A stretch of DNA of 64,000 nucleotides from Spongiibacter nanhainus (GCF_016132545.1 NZ_CP066167.1:2817001-2881000); one strand, 5' to 3'. Positions 46,053 to 54,197 are shown, counted from the first letter of the stretch. Numbers and translations are program-made. The notes: generated by a model from the letters alone, not told the origin.

Positions 46053-47648
46053 ATGAGCCTTCAGCGCAGAACTATCGACGGCCACTCCCGCCGCTGGGAC
46101 GCAGATTTGGCGGACGATGCCTACCGGCAGGGCCAGTGGGTTAAGGATACGCTGGCTGAGCAACTGGCCCGCACCGCGGCAGAGGCGCCCAACACCGTGC
46201 TGGTTGTGGATGACCAACGGCAACTGAGTGCCGCGGACCTCTACAAACACGCCAGCGGCTTGGCCAGAACCCTGGCCTCGCGCTATTCCCCCGGCAGCGT
46301 GGTCTCCTTTATGTTGCCCAATTGGCACGAGGCAGCCATTATCTATCTGGGCGCCACCATGGCGGGTATGGTGGCGCATCCGGTGCTGCCCTCACTGCGG
46401 GAGCACGACCTGGCGTTTATGCTGAAGGATGTCGATAGTCGCATTATCTTTATTCCCCAGCAGTTTCGCGGCCAGGCCCACGCCGAGATGCTAGCCAGCA
46501 TTGTGAAGACGCTGCCCAGCCCCCCGGATGTGGTGGTGGTCCGCGGTGACGGATCGCAGCATGAGTCCCATACTGACCTACTGGACGCCCATCCGCCGGG
46601 AGAATTGCCTGCGCTCGACAGTGACGCTGTGCGCATGATTATGTACACCTCAGGAACGACCGGGCGCCCCAAGGGGGTGATGCACAGCCACAACTCGATT
46701 CACGCCTTGATTCAGCAGTTGGGCCAACACTGGTTGATCGAGCCTGGCGACAGCTTTCTGGTGGCCTCACCGATTAGCCATATTGGCGGCTCGATTTATG
46801 CCTTTGAGATTCCCATTCTATTGGGTGCCACGGCAGTATTGATGGAGCGCTGGGACGCCAGTGACGCCGTCAACACACTGGCGACGCGGCGCTGCACTCA
46901 CTTTGCCGGTGCAACGCCATTTTTGAGCCAACTCCTTGACGCCGCCCAACAAGCGGGCACACGCCTGCCCGATCTCAAAGTATTTATCTGTGGTGGTGCA
47001 TCGGTACCGCCAACACTGATCCGGGAAGCACGGGAGTACTTCCAGCAGGCCCGGGTTACCCGGGTATATGGATCGACCGAAGTGCCGGTAATGAGTGTGG
47101 GCGTGGTTGAACCCTACGACGTGCACTACGCCTCTGAAACCGACGGCCGCCCCGGTATCGCCAACCTGGAATTAAGTGACAGAGGCGAAGTCTTGGCCAA
47201 AGGACCACAAATGCTAGTGGGCTACCATCACGCAGAAGATGAAGAAGGGGCATTCGATGAGCGGGGTTTTTTCCGCACCGGCGACCTGGCGCGCTGGATC
47301 GACGGCGACTACCTGGTGATTGCCGGCCGGCTCAAAGACATTATTATCCGCCACGGCGAAAACATCGCCCCCAAGGAAATCGAAGACCTGCTGATCAAGC
47401 ATCCGGCCATTGCAGATATCGCCATTGTCGGGCTGCCCGACCAACGCACTGGCGAGCGAGCCTGCGCTGTCATTGTAGCGGCTCCGCAAGAAGCACCTGG
47501 CCTGGAAGACATCCGGGATTATCTCAATGAGCTGGGTGTCGCCAAGTTCAAGATTCCGGAGCAGGTAGCGTTGTGGGAGGCCTTACCCAAGAACGACGCG
47601 GGTAAAGTGCTAAAGCACCAAATCCGCGCCACGTTATTGGAGCAATAG
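46053..47648 (+). CDS. Acyl-CoA ligase (AMP-forming)
   Basis: A 531-residue adenylate-forming ligase with canonical motifs: MYTSGTTGRPKGVMHSH, YGSTEVPV, GRLKDIIIRHGENIAPKE and the C-terminal catalytic lysine in NDAGKVLKHQIR. It is one of three such ligases in this region; three different acids or side chains may be activated. It is divergent from the SDR gene and converges with the TetR gene. Confidence 0.92.
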   Translation: MSLQRRTIDGHSRRWDADLADDAYRQGQWVKDTLAEQLARTAAEAPNTVLVVDDQRQLSAADLYKHASGLARTLASRYSPGSVVSFMLPNWHEAAIIYLGATMAGMVAHPVLPSLREHDLAFMLKDVDSRIIFIPQQFRGQAHAEMLASIVKTLPSPPDVVVVRGDGSQHESHTDLLDAHPPGELPALDSDAVRMIMYTSGTTGRPKGVMHSHNSIHALIQQLGQHWLIEPGDSFLVASPISHIGGSIYAFEIPILLGATAVLMERWDASDAVNTLATRRCTHFAGATPFLSQLLDAAQQAGTRLPDLKVFICGGASVPPTLIREAREYFQQARVTRVYGSTEVPVMSVGVVEPYDVHYASETDGRPGIANLELSDRGEVLAKGPQMLVGYHHAEDEEGAFDERGFFRTGDLARWIDGDYLVIAGRLKDIIIRHGENIAPKEIEDLLIKHPAIADIAIVGLPDQRTGERACAVIVAAPQEAPGLEDIRDYLNELGVAKFKIPEQVALWEALPKNDAGKVLKHQIRATLLEQ

Positions 47649-47672
47649 ACTGCAAACTTGGCCCGCCAGGGG

Positions 47673-48353
47673 CTACTCCTCGCCTTTTAGCAAGGCGACC
47701 AGCTTGGGATATTTTTGCGGCTTAAGTGTGCCGTACATACACAGGCGCAGCAGCTCCCTTGAGAAGCGCTTGGTCATTTTGGCCTGCTCGCGCTTACTCT
47801 TGGCATGCGCCTGCACCCATACCGGCCACAGGAATATTCCCGCCAGAATAATGACCGACAAGGGCTCGGGGTCGACATCTTCCCGCCCGGCACCACTTTG
47901 TGCCAAGGTCTCAATACCCTTTTTATAGCGATTAAAAAACAGGTCACCGGCGGGATCTTCAGAGCCCAGCATCCCAAACAGCCAGATTCGACCCAGCTCC
48001 GGGTTTTCAACCGCAAAGTTCACCACCCGCTCGATGGTTTCAAAGACTGGCTGCTCTTTGGGCGGCAATTTAGAGGTGTTCTCACCATCAAAGGCTTCGG
48101 CAAATATACCCTGAGAAATAAGCTGATTGGCAACCCAGTCCGCTGTCGCCTGCAGCAGTTCCTCCCTGGTGGCAAAGTGCTGGTAAGCCGTACCCCGGTT
48201 TACGCCAGCCAGGTTTGCCACCCGGGACACACTCAGACCTTCTGGGCCGTCTTCTGAAAGCACGGTGCGTGCTGCCTTAAGAATCGCCTCCCGAGTCGCC
48301 TCAGGATTCCTAACCCGTTTTTTCTCCGGCGCCGCAGCCGATTTCTTTGCCAT
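47673..48353 (-). CDS. TetR-family transcriptional regulator
   Basis: A 226-residue regulator with the TetR helix-turn-helix near the N-terminus (REAILKAARTVLSEDGPEG, VANLAGVNRGTAYQHFATREEL) preceded by a Lys/Ala-rich tail. A copy of the TCAwC-N3-GTTGA palindrome (site F) begins seven bases before its start codon, the usual place for autoregulation. Since the same pattern precedes the surrounding catabolic operons, I infer it is the pathway repressor; the ligand is probably an acyl-CoA or the substrate. Confidence 0.9.
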   Translation of the reverse strand: MAKKSAAAPEKKRVRNPEATREAILKAARTVLSEDGPEGLSVSRVANLAGVNRGTAYQHFATREELLQATADWVANQLISQGIFAEAFDGENTSKLPPKEQPVFETIERVVNFAVENPELGRIWLFGMLGSEDPAGDLFFNRYKKGIETLAQSGAGREDVDPEPLSVIILAGIFLWPVWVQAHAKSKREQAKMTKRFSRELLRLCMYGTLKPQKYPKLVALLKGEE

Positions 48354-48359
48354 ACTTGA

Positions 48360-48372
48360 TCACCAGTGTTGT
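48360..48372. promoter_or_regulatory. Palindromic operator candidate, site F (TetR autoregulation)
   Basis: TCACC-AGT-GTTGT, directly upstream of the TetR start at 48353. A second, poorer match with a two-base spacer (ACATC-GT-GTTGT) lies at 48402-48413. Confidence 0.5.
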
Positions 48373-48435
48373 TCCTGAAAAGCGCGAATTTTAGTTACTG
48401 AACATCGTGTTGTATAGAATAGAAAATGTTGATAT

Positions 48436-50007
48436 TTACTCAGCGGTAATTAAGGACTGGCTTCGATACTGCTCCCGCAGCGCCTTTTTATCCGGCTTGC
48501 CCAAAGCCGTTAGCGGCAGGGACTCGACAAACTCCACCGCCTTGGGTGCCTGAAACCGCCCCTTGCGATCCGCCACCCTGGCCACCAATTCCTCTTTCTC
48601 AACGCTTGCGTCACTGCGCAGCACCACCACCGCCAATACCGCCTCCCCCCACTTGGGGTGGGGCACGCCAACTACCCCGACCTGCGCCACAGCAGGGTGT
48701 TCGGCAATGATATCCTCCACTTCCCGTGGGTAGACGTTGAAGCCGCCGGTGACGATCATATCCTTGGTGCGATCGATAATTCTAAGAAATCCGCCGGGAT
48801 CGCGAATCGCAACGTCGCCGCTGTGCAGCCAGCCACCGGCAAAGGCCTGCTCTGTCAGTTCCGGCATATCGCGGTAACCATTCATTACCAAAGGCCCCCG
48901 CACGCAGATTTCCCCTGGCTCACCGTCCGCCACCGGCTGGTTGGCCTCATCTAACAGGGCCACATTCAGCCATGGCACCGCTCGCCCACAGCTGGCCAAG
49001 CGCTGCAGGTCGTTAACATCGTGCTCTCGCTTGCGCAGTACCGTTACGGCCATAGGCGCTTCCGCTTGGCCGTAAAACTGCATAAATACCGGCCCAATAC
49101 GCTCTATGGCCTCTTTAAGGCGCGGCGGCGATATCGCCGATGCACCGTAAAACACCGTATCCAGACTGGACAGGTCAAACTCGTCAAAACGCGGACAATC
49201 CAGCAAGGCATAGATCATGGTGGGGACCAACATCACACAGTTGATCCGATAGTCCTGAATAGCTTGCAAGACCTGGACCGGATCGAAGCCGGGAAGCACC
49301 AACATTTGCCCGCCTTTAAGTAATGTGGGTAGAAACATCGCCGCGCCGGCATGACTGAGGGGAGTACAACACAGGAAATTTGGCGGACTGGGCCACTCCC
49401 ATTCCGCCATCATGATCTGCACAGTGACAAGCCCGGTGCGTTGCACACTGGCCAGTGCCTTGGGCTTGCCAGTAGTCCCGCCGGAGTAACCCAGGCGCAT
49501 AATATCGTCGCCCTCCACCTGTGCGGGCTCCAACTGTTGAGGGTCAAACGACGTCGCTATCTCACACAGATTGGCGCCGAGATCATTGTCGCCAATTCCC
49601 AACAAGACCAGTCCGGGTAGCTTTTGCGCGATTGCTTGGGCGCGCTCCGCGTAGCGAGAGGGCTCAAAGATCAGCACATCCAAACCCGCATCCTCGGCGA
49701 CAAAGGCGTGGTCTTCCAAGCCCCCCAAAGGGTGCATGGGCACATAGATGGCCGCCATCATCTGCACAGCATTGGCCAGATACAGCACTTCGGGAAGGTT
49801 GGAGGACAGCAGGCCGATACGACTGCCCTTCCCCAAGCCCAAGCTTTGCAAAGTCTGAATGTATTGGCTGGTGGCGTCTCGCACATCGCCAACACTAAGT
49901 AGGTCGCCACCGTGTAACTGCAACAGTGGTCGATCCGGATCCTGCTGCAGCACATTGGCCAAAATATCGGGGACATAGAGGGGACGATGAAGCGCGTCGT
50001 TGATCAT
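48436..50007 (-). CDS. Acyl-CoA ligase (AMP-forming)
   Basis: A 523-residue ligase with RLGYSGGTTGKPKA as P-loop, YGQAEAPM, DRTKDMIVTGGFNVYPRE and the lysine in LTALGKPDKKALRE. Third ligase of the cluster. It lies upstream of the TetR gene on the same strand, 82 bases apart, and has operator site G 50 bases before its start. Confidence 0.92.
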   Translation of the reverse strand: MINDALHRPLYVPDILANVLQQDPDRPLLQLHGGDLLSVGDVRDATSQYIQTLQSLGLGKGSRIGLLSSNLPEVLYLANAVQMMAAIYVPMHPLGGLEDHAFVAEDAGLDVLIFEPSRYAERAQAIAQKLPGLVLLGIGDNDLGANLCEIATSFDPQQLEPAQVEGDDIMRLGYSGGTTGKPKALASVQRTGLVTVQIMMAEWEWPSPPNFLCCTPLSHAGAAMFLPTLLKGGQMLVLPGFDPVQVLQAIQDYRINCVMLVPTMIYALLDCPRFDEFDLSSLDTVFYGASAISPPRLKEAIERIGPVFMQFYGQAEAPMAVTVLRKREHDVNDLQRLASCGRAVPWLNVALLDEANQPVADGEPGEICVRGPLVMNGYRDMPELTEQAFAGGWLHSGDVAIRDPGGFLRIIDRTKDMIVTGGFNVYPREVEDIIAEHPAVAQVGVVGVPHPKWGEAVLAVVVLRSDASVEKEELVARVADRKGRFQAPKAVEFVESLPLTALGKPDKKALREQYRSQSLITAE

Positions 50008-50057
50008 TGCTTGACTGCCTTAAAGCTTGGAACTCGGTGCCCTAAGGATACTAATGA

Positions 50058-50070
50058 TCAACGATGATGA
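50058..50070. promoter_or_regulatory. Palindromic operator candidate, site G
   Basis: TCAAC-GAT-GATGA, the same pattern read from the other strand as TCATC-ATC-GTTGA, 50 bases upstream of the acyl-CoA ligase at 50007. Confidence 0.5.
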
Positions 50071-50113
50071 ACATCGCCCCAAAAGAGGGTATCACCCGGC
50101 GCAATGTCTGGGG

Positions 50114-50701
50114 TCAAATACCGATATCTTCATCGTATTCTTTGGTCGCATAGTTCATCACTGTGGCCGACTCGTCACAGCTGGGTTTGTGGGTGAAATT
50201 TTTTGATACATCCACCAAGCCGAGACTCTGAATGGTGCGGCGCCCCAGCAGCACCGGGTAGTGCATATCGCCTCGGTCCCGCAGGCTAAACTGTTCTTCG
50301 TATACGGTGTCTTTAAGACACAGCTTCATCAATACCACCGGACGGCGGTCTGTGCCCCCCGCTCCGCGCAGCAACAGCCGGCGATGCACAGGCAATTCAA
50401 AGGTCTTAGAGACATCCTCGTCTTCGTACTCATCCTCCACATCGACGGTGAAGCGGACCCATTCCTCGCCATCTTTTTCAAACTCTTCAATTTCCGTGGC
50501 ATGCATGGAAGACGTTAATGCGCCACTGTCCAACTTGGCCTTGACCGCGACGCCCCAAGGCTCAATCGTTGCCATCTCCAACCAGCCAAATTGTTTTTTG
50601 GCGGGGGACGCCTCTTTCTCTGCGGACTCGGCCGACCAAGCCAGACTGTGCGTAAGAGCAAATAAAACAGCCGCCGAAGTCATCACAATCCGTTTGAGCA
50701 T
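50114..50701 (-). CDS. Retropepsin-like zinc-protease-family protein (RimB/DUF785 type), exported
   Basis: A 195-residue protein with a Sec signal peptide (MLKRIVMTSAAVLFALTHSLAWSA) and the domain named ATP-dependent zinc protease (PF05618 group). KLDSGALTSSMHA has the retropepsin-like D-S-G-A motif; RRTIQSLGLVDVS is the family C-terminal block. Exported forms of this family are common in gammaproteobacteria; the substrate is unknown. It is unrelated to the catabolic operons and marks the return to housekeeping sequence before the tRNA. Confidence 0.88.
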   Translation of the reverse strand: MLKRIVMTSAAVLFALTHSLAWSAESAEKEASPAKKQFGWLEMATIEPWGVAVKAKLDSGALTSSMHATEIEEFEKDGEEWVRFTVDVEDEYEDEDVSKTFELPVHRRLLLRGAGGTDRRPVVLMKLCLKDTVYEEQFSLRDRGDMHYPVLLGRRTIQSLGLVDVSKNFTHKPSCDESATVMNYATKEYDEDIGI

Positions 50702-50838
50702 AGTATTTCACTCTCCTGCCTTTGCTGATACTTATGCCACTGGACAGCGATCACGGTGACCGGTTCCCTCGCTTAACCCTGGTAAAACCGCCTACAGCAC
50801 CGATCCTGCGGTATTTTTACGAAGTTACCGACAGTCCG

Positions 50839-50867
50839 TTGACAGCCACTTCGCCCTTCACTATAGT
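50839..50867 (+). promoter_or_regulatory. Sigma-70 promoter of tRNA-Arg
   Basis: TTGACA (50839-50844), a 17-base spacer and TATAGT (50862-50867) precede the mature tRNA by 13 bases. Confidence 0.85.
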
Positions 50868-50880
50868 ACGCACCCTCAGC

Positions 50881-50957
50881 GCGCTCGTAGCTCAGCTGGA
50901 TAGAGTACCTGGCTACGAACCAGGCGGTCGGAGGTTCGAATCCTCCCGAGCGCGCCA
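50881..50957 (+). tRNA. tRNA-Arg (anticodon ACG), CCA encoded
   Basis: A complete cloverleaf of 77 bases. Acceptor GCGCTCG (50881-50887) pairs with CGAGCGC (50947-50953), then discriminator G and CCA. The anticodon arm CCTGG-CTACGAA-CCAGG gives ACG, and the T arm GGAGG-TTCGAAT-CCTCC is perfect. An integrase element starts just downstream, so its 3' end is the likely attachment site. I found no second copy of that 3' end inside the window. Confidence 0.97.
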
Positions 50958-50981
50958 TATATAAGCTGTTGATCAGCAACG

Positions 50982-51011
50982 AAAAACCCGACCAAAGTGT
51001 CGGGTTTTTTT
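50982..51011 (+). terminator. Rho-independent terminator after tRNA-Arg
   Basis: AAAAACCCGAC and GTCGGGTTTTT form an 11-base stem with an eight-base loop, with a T-run, 24 bases after the tRNA. Confidence 0.92.
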
Positions 51012-51028
51012 GTGCCTGTCAAATGCCT

Positions 51029-51060
51029 TTGTGCCCAAGTTGTGCCCAATCTGTGCCCAT
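51029..51060 (+). repeat. Three 11-base phased repeats (candidate integrase arm sites)
   Basis: TTGTGCCCAA (51029-51038), TTGTGCCCAA (51040-51049) and CTGTGCCCAT (51051-51060) occur exactly 11 bases apart, directly after the tRNA terminator. Multiple short direct repeats near the attachment core are the usual form of arm-type sites for tyrosine integrases; this role is inferred. Confidence 0.6.
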
Positions 51061-51318
51061 AATTTTGCCTTAAATTTAAGATTGACCTCTTGGCTACGGA
51101 ATTTCGATGACCACCTGGCTGACGGACAAGTTGTCAAAAGGTCCTGACCTTTTGGCTCTGGAAAGTAGATGGGCTCAGGCAGGGACTTAGAGGTCAGCAC
51201 TGTTGGGGAACAAAATGTGGGCTCTACTCTATAAACGAGGGGTGGCACTCATCTCACTCTGTTAATCACACCGTCCCAACCGCAATGGGCCAGTACCCTT
51301 AACCTGTAATTGCTTGAT

Positions 51319-51333
51319 GTCACAAATTGTGAC
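51319..51333. promoter_or_regulatory. Perfect palindrome in left arm of the element
   Basis: GTCACAA-A-TTGTGAC, a seven-base inverted repeat around one base. It may be a regulator or recombination-accessory site; nothing else supports a specific role. Confidence 0.4.
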
Positions 51334-51455
51334 TTCAAGAAGAGAGCTCTGCGACAAAAGCTGTCTATGGGTTTAGCTGTATATGGGGAATATCGTTTCG
51401 AGAATTTCAAATGTATTCCCAAAGTTAGAATCTAACGCCTCGCTCAAGGCATGAC

Positions 51456-51680
51456 TCACCCTTCCTTTATATAAGTCATCAGATCAGAGACTTCACACTC
51501 AAAATAAGCACAGAGCTTATCAATGTTCCCTGTCACGGTGTTGTAGCCTTTTTCGTTAGCAATCTTGGAAAGAGTACCTCTGCTTATTCCGGTTTGTTCA
51601 GCAATCTCCACCAAGGAGATTGAATGCCCCAACTGGAACTCTCTTTCTGCAATCAGTTCTTTCAACCTAAATCTAATCAT
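51456..51680 (-). CDS. XRE-family (Cro/C1-type) repressor
   Basis: A 74-residue helix-turn-helix protein. I use the ATG at 51680; a GTG two codons upstream is possible. IRFRLKELIAEREFQ is the usual opening of the small Cro/C1 group, and ISLVEIAEQTGISRGTLSKIAN is the HTH. It is divergent from the excisionase/integrase operon, with inverted repeats between them, so it is the likely repressor of the element. Confidence 0.9.
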   Translation of the reverse strand: MIRFRLKELIAEREFQLGHSISLVEIAEQTGISRGTLSKIANEKGYNTVTGNIDKLCAYFECEVSDLMTYIKEG

Positions 51681-51714
51681 ATGCACAAACGCTCAATATA
51701 ATGCACATATAGTC

Positions 51715-51742
51715 TTGACATGACTCATATGTTGCGTATTAT
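51715..51742 (+). promoter_or_regulatory. Sigma-70 promoter of the excisionase/integrase operon
   Basis: TTGACA (51715-51720), a 16-base spacer and TATTAT (51737-51742) lie 63 bases before the excisionase start. The spacer contains CATATGTT, a half-site of the palindrome just downstream, so a bound repressor would block the polymerase. Confidence 0.8.
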
Positions 51743-51748
51743 CTGAAG

Positions 51749-51774
51749 CATATGTTCAATTAAATGAACATATG
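51749..51774. promoter_or_regulatory. Ten-base inverted repeat, candidate XRE operator
   Basis: CATATGTTCA (51749-51758) and TGAACATATG (51765-51774) are perfect inverted repeats around ATTAAA, immediately downstream of the -10 box. With the CATATGTT half-site in the promoter spacer this forms a likely operator for the divergent XRE repressor. Confidence 0.75.
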
Positions 51775-51804
51775 GGCAATGCAAAGTTCAACTGGAGATA
51801 GTAC

Positions 51805-52041
51805 ATGACTACGACATACCTGACTACAGACCAACTTTCCGAGCGTATTCACTACGATGCTAGAACAATCCGGAACCAGCTTAAGGATTCAGTTCTACTA
51901 GAGGGGGTCCACTACTTCCGCCCATTTGGAGGCCGGAAAATACTTTATATCTGGGAGAAGATTGAAGCCGATATGCAGAACACCTCACCTGCGCAGGCTA
52001 TCGATATCCCCATGGCTTCTGGAGGGGTTTGCCATGGGTAG
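51805..52041 (+). CDS. Excisionase-like small DNA-binding protein
   Basis: A 78-residue protein with GGAGA upstream of the ATG. TTDQLSERIHYDARTIRNQLKDS and GVHYFRPFGGRKILYIWEKIE match the winged-HTH excisionase-type pattern seen next to integrases of this kind. Its end overlaps the integrase start by eight bases. It is expected to direct excision and probably also bind near the arm sites. Confidence 0.85.
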   Translation: MTTTYLTTDQLSERIHYDARTIRNQLKDSVLLEGVHYFRPFGGRKILYIWEKIEADMQNTSPAQAIDIPMASGGVCHG

Positions 52042-53272
52042 CATCAGAGCACGTAACGAGACACGGCGACTCTTTTTCGAGTTTCGATATCGTGGGAAAA
52101 GGTGCAGGGAACAGACGGCTCTAGAAGACACTCCTGCCAATCGCCGCAAAATGGAGCAGGTCCTGAAGAAAATAGAAGCGGAGATCACCTTGGGGCAGTT
52201 TGATTACCTGGCCTACTTCCCCAACTCCAAGACTGGTCAAAAACTTGTAGCGGAAACTGTAGTCGCTGCGCCGCCTACCTTACCTCCGGCGGGAAGCCGC
52301 CAGTTAGTGAGGACCGAGGCAACTGATGAGGATGTGGATTGCCCTACCTTTGATGACTTTGCCAAGCAATGGCTCATGGAAAACGAAGTTCGATGGCGAA
52401 AGTCGACCCTGGAGCTTCAGCAGTCGTTTTTGTCCCGCCATTTGATCCCGGCCTTTGGGGAAAGAAAGGTCAACAGCATCACCAAAGCGGAAGTACTGTC
52501 ATTCAGGTCTAAACTCGCCAAAGTCCCAGGCCATCATGACAAATTACTTAGCGCTAAAACAATCAACGAGATAGTGGGCTCCTTAAAGGCCATCCTTGAT
52601 GAAGCTGCTGACCGCTATGAGTTTACCAGTCCGACTGAGCGCATCAAGCGGCTCAAGGTGCAGAAAAAGGACATCCACCCGTTCTCTTTAGAACAGGTCA
52701 GATTGATTCTGGAAAACGTCCGTGAAGACTATCACTGCTACATGACTGTGCGCTTCTTTACGGGTATGCGTTCTGGTGAGCTACACGGTCTCAAATGGAA
52801 GTACATCGATTTTGAGCGTCGCCAGATCCTGATACGGGAGACGTTCACTAAGGGGAGAGTCGAGTACACCAAAACCGATGGCAGTCAGCGAGAAATCCGC
52901 ATGTCTGAAGCGGTATATATGGCCCTCAAGAAGCAGGAGGCGGCTACACGCCGCGTTAGTGAGTACGTGTTCTGTAATCGCCTTGGCCAGCCGCTGGACA
53001 ACAAAAACTTCACCGACAGGGTGTGGTACCCCCTCCTCCGCTACCTTGGTTTGGCTATTCGGCGTCCCTACCAAACCCGACATACCGCAGCGACACTATG
53101 GTTGGCCTCCGGAGAATCCCCTGAGTGGATTGCCACTCAGCTTGGCCACACCTCTACTGAAATGCTCTTCCGGGTGTATTCCCGGTATGTCCCCAATCTC
53201 ACACGCCAAGATGGCTCAGCCTTTGAAAAAATGCTGGGTACTACTGAAGCGTCTGCTCTGGAGGAGTCGTGA
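52034..53272 (+). CDS. int: Tyrosine recombinase (phage-type integrase)
   Basis: A 412-residue integrase. GGAGGGG at 52021-52027 supports the ATG at 52034; reading further upstream would run deep into the excisionase gene. The N-terminal arm-binding domain (SIRARNETRRLFFEFRYRGKR) is of the DUF3596 type, then a SAM-like core-binding domain (about 115-210) and a catalytic domain with R246 (TGMRSGELHGLKW), R349 in PYQTRHTAATLW where Tyr stands at the usual HxxR His position, LGH and the nucleophile Tyr in RVYSRYV. All essential residues appear present, so it is probably active. Confidence 0.95.
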   Translation: MGSIRARNETRRLFFEFRYRGKRCREQTALEDTPANRRKMEQVLKKIEAEITLGQFDYLAYFPNSKTGQKLVAETVVAAPPTLPPAGSRQLVRTEATDEDVDCPTFDDFAKQWLMENEVRWRKSTLELQQSFLSRHLIPAFGERKVNSITKAEVLSFRSKLAKVPGHHDKLLSAKTINEIVGSLKAILDEAADRYEFTSPTERIKRLKVQKKDIHPFSLEQVRLILENVREDYHCYMTVRFFTGMRSGELHGLKWKYIDFERRQILIRETFTKGRVEYTKTDGSQREIRMSEAVYMALKKQEAATRRVSEYVFCNRLGQPLDNKNFTDRVWYPLLRYLGLAIRRPYQTRHTAATLWLASGESPEWIATQLGHTSTEMLFRVYSRYVPNLTRQDGSAFEKMLGTTEASALEES

Positions 53273-53273
53273 T

Positions 53274-54197
53274 ATGCCACTAATCCATTCGGAACTCTCC
53301 CTCACCCCACTCCGTTCCGAGATACTGACATCTAGGCGGCTGGAACGCTGCCAGTTCCGGGTGCTGGGCAGCCAGGACCAGCTAGACCGCTCAGGTAGAC
53401 CAACCCGGTACCTGCAGCTGGGGAATCTGGCGGGAACCGCCTTGTCCGCAATTCCGCTGGGCGGCAACCCCACGCCGCTTCACAGTGCCGATCATAGCGA
53501 TATCATTGAAGTCACTGGAGAGTTGTGTGCCTACCCGTCGCATTGGCAGCTCATGCCGGAGATCACTGCATTACCCCAACGCCAGACGTTAAAACCTACG
53601 GCGCTATTGCCCCGGGAGTGGGTACTACCGACTTTTCTTCCCGCACTCCGGGTGATCATCCGACATTGGTCGCGCTTGAGTACGCCAGCACTGCGTCAGT
53701 TTCTGAACAGTGTATTTGTCGACAGCAGTAATGCCATGGGAGTGTTAAATGCCCCTGGCAGCCTGCGGCACCACCACGCTTACCAAGGGGGTCTACTGGA
53801 GCACACAGCCGATATGTTGGTCCGTTACGGCGGCACCTATCCCAGCTCACACGATGATCTAGAGCGGGATATCGCTACCACCCTGATCATCATCCACGAC
53901 CTGGGTAAGACCCTCACGCTCGTTGGTGCTGACCGCGGCGCCACGCAGCCCCACGATATGGCGGCCTTAGAGCTGTTGGCCACCCCACTGGCGGAACTGG
54001 AGATGTTCGATCCAGCGCTAGCCAATATCCTCCGCGGCTACTTTAGGCCCAAGCAGTGGTACCCCAAGGCTGATCACCCATCCTATGCGCTGATATCCAG
54101 GCTCGATAAACAAAGTGGCGTGAATGCCCTCCAGTCGGCGCGCTGCCAGAGATCAACGCCATATCCACACAACAACGCGTCTTACTCAGAACAGTAA
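53274..54197 (+). CDS. OB-fold plus HD-domain phosphohydrolase (YhaM-like)
   Basis: A 307-residue protein. AGGAG sits seven bases before the ATG, one base after the integrase stop; longer readings run into the integrase gene. The N-terminal ~110 residues look like an OB fold (CQFRVLGSQDQLDRSGRPTR..., IIEVTGELC). The HD domain has HHHAYQGGLLEHT (His 166-168) and IIIHDLGK (H208-D209). Length and order match the YhaM family of 3'-5' exonucleases. The HD region also resembles the TraI_2 domain of MOBH relaxases, which sit near integrases, but the OB half argues against that. The target is unknown. Confidence 0.75.
   Translation: MPLIHSELSLTPLRSEILTSRRLERCQFRVLGSQDQLDRSGRPTRYLQLGNLAGTALSAIPLGGNPTPLHSADHSDIIEVTGELCAYPSHWQLMPEITALPQRQTLKPTALLPREWVLPTFLPALRVIIRHWSRLSTPALRQFLNSVFVDSSNAMGVLNAPGSLRHHHAYQGGLLEHTADMLVRYGGTYPSSHDDLERDIATTLIIIHDLGKTLTLVGADRGATQPHDMAALELLATPLAELEMFDPALANILRGYFRPKQWYPKADHPSYALISRLDKQSGVNALQSARCQRSTPYPHNNASYSEQ

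Larger units (their letters stand above)
51012..51455. other. Gene-free left arm of the tRNA-linked element
   Basis: No credible gene is seen in these 444 bases. The stretch contains three TGTGCCCA repeats in 11-base phase (51029-51060), an AT-richer middle and a 15-base perfect palindrome GTCACAA-A-TTGTGAC (51319-51333). Its position between the tRNA and the integrase regulator is where integrase arm sites and the attachment core are expected. Confidence 0.6.

Noticed and set aside
48402-48413. Eighth copy of the regulon palindrome
   Set aside because: The spacer is two bases instead of three and the left arm has a mismatch; kept only as a weak neighbour of site F.
51029-51060. CRISPR-like array
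   Set aside because: Only three repeats of ten bases with one-base gaps and no spacers; this is not a CRISPR array.
50973-51248. A 91-residue minus-strand frame after the tRNA
   Set aside because: It spans the tRNA terminator and the 11-base repeats, has no ribosome-binding site and no recognisable fold.
52878-53273. Longer OB-HD protein reading through the integrase gene
   Set aside because: The extra 132 residues lie in the shadow of the integrase catalytic domain; AGGAG before 53274 and the OB fold starting there give the real start.
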